Positions 58,501 to 64,000 of a stretch of 64,000 nucleotides of DNA are shown here, in pieces. Under the pieces are notes generated by a model. It saw only the letters and a list, made by a program, of their open reading frames with translations. It was not told where the DNA came from and searched no databases. Position 1 is the first letter of the stretch. Each line of letters starts with the position of its first letter. The DNA is from Penaeus vannamei (Eukaryota; Arthropoda; Malacostraca; Decapoda; Penaeidae), in assembly GCF_042767895.1 (NCBI RefSeq), contig NC_091578.1, positions 19,702,265 through 19,766,264 on the forward strand. Reading direction: 5' to 3'. The position numbers and the translations under genes are program-made.

Positions 58501-60795
58501 TTCTGGCCTTTATTTCATTATAAATGGACTGAATGATAATTATCAAAATTATTCTCTTTACTGTCATCATTTATATGATTATTATCATTATAGTCATTAT
58601 CATCATGATTATCATTATTTGTATGATCATTATTGCAGTTATAATAATTATTATGCTAATTATTATTGCTATTTTTATCATTATAACTATTCATATCATG
58701 ATAATAGCAATAATGATGATCTTAGAAATAATAATGACAATAATAATTATTGCTATTATTGCAGTAATTATCAAGATTATCATTACAATTATGACTTTAT
58801 CATAATTATCATTATTATTGTCATTATTGTCATTATCATCATAATCATCATTATTGTCAATAATAAAGGAATCATCAGGGAAATCATCATAATTACCTGA
58901 ATTAATGTTAAAATCCTCATAATTACCATTAAAAAGCGAAAAGGGTTTTTTTCGATGTTTCTCTCAAAATGCTGTAATCCGCTAGATTTTGTAGTTTTTT
59001 CGACTTCTGGCCTTTATTTCATTATAAATGTACTGAATGATAATTAATATCATCATTATTATCATTACTGTCATCATTTTTATGCTTATTATCATTATAG
59101 TCATTATCATCATGATTATCATTATTATTATCATCATTATTGCAGTTATAATAATTAGTATGCTAATTATTATTGCTATTTTTATCATTATAACTATCTA
59201 TATAATGATAATAGCAATAATGATGATCTTACAAATAATAATGACAATATTAATAATTATAATTAAAGTGATAATTATATTATTATTTCTATTGCCATTA
59301 TTAGTATGGAAATTATTGGCATAGAGTTAAATATTGATATTATTGCAGTAATTCTCAAGATTATCATTATAATTATGACTTTATCATAATTATCATTATT
59401 ATTGTCATTATTATTGTCATTATCATGATAATTATCATTAGTGCCATTATTAAAGGAATCATCATGGAAATCCTCATAATCACCTGAATTAATGTTAAAA
59501 TCCTCATAATTACCATTAAAAAGCGAAAAGGATTTTTTCGATGCTTCTCTCAAAAGTCTGTAATACGCTAGATTTTGCCGTTTTTTCGACTTATGGGATT
59601 TTATTACTTCTGGCCTTTATTTCATTATAAATGGACTCAATGATAATTATCATCATCATTATTATCATTACTATCATCATTTTTATGATTATTATCATTA
59701 TAGTCATTATCATCATGATTATCATTATTATTATCATCATTATTGCAGTTATAATAATTATTATGCTAATTATAATGCTATTTTTATCATTATAACTAGT
59801 ATATAATGATAATAGCAATAATGATGATCTTAGAAATAATAATGACAATAATAATAATTATAATGAATATGATAATGATATTATTATTTCTATTGCCATT
59901 ATTAGTATGGACATTATTAGAATAGAGTTAATTATTCCAGTAATTATCAAGATTATCATTATCATTATTATCATTATTATTGTCATTATCATTGTCATTA
60001 TCATGATAATTATCATCATCATTGTCAATAATAAAAGAATCATCGGGGAAATCCTCATAATTACCTGAATTAATGTTAAAATCCTCATAATTACCATGAA
60101 AAAGAGAAAAGGGTTTTTATCTACGTTTCTCTCAGAAGAATAGATTTTGCCGTTTTTTCGACTTGTGGGATTTTATTACTTCTGGCCTTCATTCTATTAT
60201 GAATAGACTGAATGATAATTATTATCATCATTATTATCATTACTCTCATGATTTTTATTATTATTATCATTAATATTATCATCATTATATCAGTTCTAAT
60301 AATTATTATGCTAATTATTATTGCTATTTTCATCATTATAACCATTTATGTAATGATAATAGCAATAATGATGATAATAATGACAATAATAATAATTATA
60401 ATGACAATGATAATGATGTTATTATTTCTATTGCCATTATTAGTATGGACATTATTAGAATTATTAGAGTTAATTATTGCTATTATTGCAGTAATTCTCA
60501 AGATTATCATTATAATTATGACTTTATCATTATTATCATTATTATTGTCATTGTCATTGTCATTATCATCATAATTATCATCACTATTGTTAATAACAAA
60601 GGGGTCATCAAGGAAATCATCATAATTATCTGAATTAATGTTAAAATCCTTAAAATTACCATTAAATGTGAAAAGTGTTTTTTTCGACGTTTCTCTCAAT
60701 TATACGCTAGATTTTGCCATTTTTTTCGACTTTTGGGATTTTATTACTTCTGGCCTTTATTTCATTATAAAAAGACTGAATGATAATTGTTATCA
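55533..60795 (-). repeat. AT-rich satellite array 3, reversed units
   Basis: Continues the reversed satellite in which Gypsy-A copy 2 sits. Reversed anchors (TCGACGTTTCTCTC) near 55939, 56539, 57088, 57659, 57838, 58431, 58953 and onward mark units of variable length. No gene is supported. Confidence 0.9.
56601..56638. repeat. TTTA microsatellite inside satellite array 3
   Basis: A run of TTTA/ATTT tetranucleotides with one TATC interruption, expanded from the TTATTT of the satellite core. Confidence 0.85.
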
Positions 60796-63700
60796 ATATT
60801 ATTGACAATAATGATGATAATTATGATGATAATGACAATGATAATAACAATGATAATGACAATAATAATGATAATAATGATAAAGTCATAATTATAATGA
60901 TAATCTTGATAATTACTGCAATAATAGCAATAATTAACTCTATTCCAATAATTTCTATACTAATAATGGCAATAGAAATAATTATCATTATCATTTTCAT
61001 TATAATTATCTTTATTGTCAATATTATTTCTAAGATCATCATTATTGCTTTAGTCATTATATAAATAGTTATAATGATAAAAATAGCAATAATAATTAGC
61101 TTAATAATTATTATAATTGCAATAATGATGGTAAAAAATAATGATAATCATGATGATAATGACTATAATGATAAGAATCATAAAAATGATGACAGTAATG
61201 ATAATAATGATGACAATAATTATCATTCAGTCCAATTATAATGAAATAAGGGCCAGAAGTAATTAAATCCCAATAGTCGAAAAAAACGGCAAAATCTAGG
61301 GTATTACAGCGTTTTGAGAGAAACGTCGAGAAAAACCTCTTCGCTTTTTAATGGTAATTATGAGGATTTTAACATTAATTCAGGTAATCATGATAATTTC
61401 CATGATGATTCCTTTATTATTGACAATAATGATGATAATTATGATGACAATGACAATGATAATGACAATAATAATGATAATAATGATAAAGTCATAATTA
61501 TAATGATAATCTTGATAATTACTGCAATAATTGCAATAATTAACACTATTCCAATAATTTCCATACAAATAATGGTAATAGAAATAATAATAACATCATT
61601 AGCATTGTCATTATGATTATTATTATTGTCATTATCATTTCCAAGATTATCATTATTTCTAAGATCATCATTATTGCTATTATCATTATATAAATAGTTA
61701 TAATGATAAAAATAGCAATAATAATTAGCATAATAATTATTATATCTGCGATAATGATTATAATAACAATGATAATCATGATGATAATGACTATAATAAG
61801 GACAGTAATGATAATAATGATTATACTAATTATCATTCAGTCAATTTATAATGAAATAAAGGCCAGAAGTAATAAAATCCCATAAGTCGAAAAAACGGCA
61901 AAATCAAGCGTGTTACAGGCTTTTGAGAGAAACGTCGAAAAAAACCTTTTCGCTTTTTAATGGTAATTATAAGGATTTTAACTTTAATTCAGGTAATCAT
62001 GGTGATAACCACGATGATTCCTTTATTATTTACAATAATGATGATAATGACAATGATAATGACATTAATAATGATAATAAAGATAAAAGTCATAATTATA
62101 ATGATAATCTTGAGAATTACTGCAATAATAGCAATTATTAACTCTTCCAATAATTTCCATACTAATAATGACAATAGAAATAATAATAACATCATTATCA
62201 TTGTCATTATAATTATTTTTATTGTCATTATTATTTCTAAGATCATCATTATTTCTATTATCATTATATAAATAGATATAATAAAAAAAATAGCAATAGT
62301 AATTAGCCTAATAATTATCATAACTGCAATAATGATGATAATAATAATGATTATCATGATGATAATGACTATAATGATAACAATCATAAAAATGATGACT
62401 GAAATGATAATAATGATGATAATAATTATCATTCAGTCCATTTATAATGAAATAAAGGACAGAAGTAATAAAATCCCAAAAGTCGAAAAAATCAAAATCT
62501 ACCGTATTACAATTTTTGAGAGAAACGTCGAAAAAATAATGATGATAATTATGATGATAATGATAATGATAATGACAATAATAATGATAATAAAGATAAA
62601 AGTCATAATTATAATGATAATCTTGAGAATTACTGCAATAATAGCAATAATTAACTCTATTCCAATAATTTCCATACTAATAATGGAAATAGAAATAATA
62701 ACATCATTATCATTGTCATTATAATTATTATTATTATTGTCATTATTATTTCTAAGATCATCATTATTTCTATTATCATTATATAAATAGTTATAATAAT
62801 AAAAATAGCAATAATAATTTGCATACTAATTATAATAACTGCAATAATGATGATAATAATAATGATAATCATGATGATAATGACTATAATGATAATAATC
62901 ATAAAAATGATGACTAATGATAATAATGATGATGATAATTATCATTCAGTCCATTTATAATTAAATCAAGGCCAGAAGTATGAAAATCCCAAAAGTCAAA
63001 AAAATCAAAATCTAGGGTATTACAGTTTTTTTGAGAGAAATGTCGAAAAAAAACCTTTTCGGTTTTTAAGTGTAATTATGCGGATCTTAACATTAACTCA
63101 GGTAATCATGATTTCCATGATGATTCATTTATTATTGTCAATAAATTTGATAATTATGATGATAATGACAATGATAATGACAATAATAATGATAATAATG
63201 ATAAAGTCATAATTATAATGATAATCTTGAGAATTACTGCAATAATAGCAATAATTAACTCTATTCCAATAATTTCCATACAAATAATGGTAATAGAAAT
63301 AATAATAACATCATTATCATTGCCATTATAATTATTATTATTGTCATTATTATTTCTAAGATCATCATTATTGCTATTATCATTATATAAATAGTTGTAA
63401 TGATAAAAATAGCAATAGTAATTAGCCTAATAATTATCATAACTGCAATAATGATGATAATAATAATGATAATCATGATGATAATGACTATAATGATAAT
63501 AATAAAAAATGATGACAGTAATGATAATGATGATAATAATTATCATTCAGTCCATTTATGATAAAATAAAGGCAGAAGTAAGAAAATCCCAAAAGTCGAA
63601 AAACGGCAAAATTTAGCGTATTACAGCTTTTTTAAAGAAACGTCGAAAAAACTCTTTTCGCTTTTTAATGGTACTTATGAGGCTTTTAATATTAATTCAG

Positions 63701-64000
63701 GTTATTATGATGATTTCCCTGATGATTCCTTAATTAATGACAATAATGATAATTATGATGGTAATGACAATGATAATGACAATAATAATTATAATAATTA
63801 TAAAGTCATAATTATAATGATAATCTTGATAATTACTGCAATAATAGCAATAATTAACTCTATTCCAATAATTTCCATACTAATAATGGTAATAGAAATA
63901 AAAATAACATCATTATCATTGTCATTATAATTATTATCATTGTCATTATTATTTCTAAGTTCATCATTATTGCTATTATCATTATATAAATAGTTATAAT
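60796..64000 (+). repeat. AT-rich satellite array 3, forward units
   Basis: Forward anchors near 61311, 61921, 62516, 63031 and 63630. The switch from reversed to forward is near 60795. The array continues past the end of the window. Confidence 0.9.

Noticed and set aside
1..64000. Host protein-coding, tRNA or rRNA genes
   Set aside because: No host protein domains, cloverleaf-like tRNA sequence or rRNA text was recognised; all long frames are retroelement or repeat derived. A tRNA or splice-site scan could not be run.

Overview
The window is repeat-rich, intron-less animal (invertebrate) DNA with no host gene that I can recognise. A decapod crustacean, most likely a penaeid shrimp, is the best guess. 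This rests on the large AT-rich triplet-like satellite fields and on the mix of Gypsy, Jockey, I-type and RTE-type retroelements. It is an inference from repeat content, not from a host marker gene. Two 500-base N gaps (622-1121, 33501-34000) show that this is a scaffold.

Layout. (1) 1-621 is unassigned AT-rich DNA, then a gap, then a scrap of AT-rich satellite (1122-1902). (2) 1903-17568 is a nest. A minus-strand Ty3/Gypsy element (here Gypsy-C) sits in the satellite. Its 3' LTR region appears to be split by a minus-strand Jockey-type non-LTR element. That element is itself split, inside its YADD catalytic codons, by a complete plus-strand I-type element (4003-10018) flanked by an exact 11-bp target duplication. 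(3) 17569-21189 is satellite with one orientation switch. (4) 21190-33500 is copy 1 of a composite LTR element: Gypsy-A carrying a trapped piece of another Gypsy element, B. (5) 34001-41204 is satellite again, interrupted by an RTE-type element (36703-38757) and containing a second orientation switch. (6) 41205-55532 is copy 2 of the same A/B composite. It is complete from LTR to LTR, with ATTAT target duplications, a full B element with both LTRs and a GGAC duplication, and a TTA-flanked fold-back DNA transposon in its right LTR. (7) 55533-64000 is satellite with a third visible orientation switch.

The two A/B composites begin 20,015 bp apart, share the same insertion site in the satellite, the same nearby satellite inversion point and the same internal B insertion. 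They are therefore one locus present twice: either a segmental duplication or two haplotypes wrongly placed in tandem. A sample alignment gives about 1.9% substitutions between copies, while the two LTRs of B differ by about 3.2%, so B inserted before the duplication. Copy 1 later lost both B LTRs through two microhomology deletions.

All element ORFs are broken by stops, frameshifts (many in homopolymer runs) or deletions, so nothing here looks autonomously active. The most distinctive material is the roughly 590-bp satellite unit with its orientation switches, the 50-bp GC-rich minisatellite inside the 3' untranslated part of Gypsy-A, and the nested chronology that the target duplications allow one to read.
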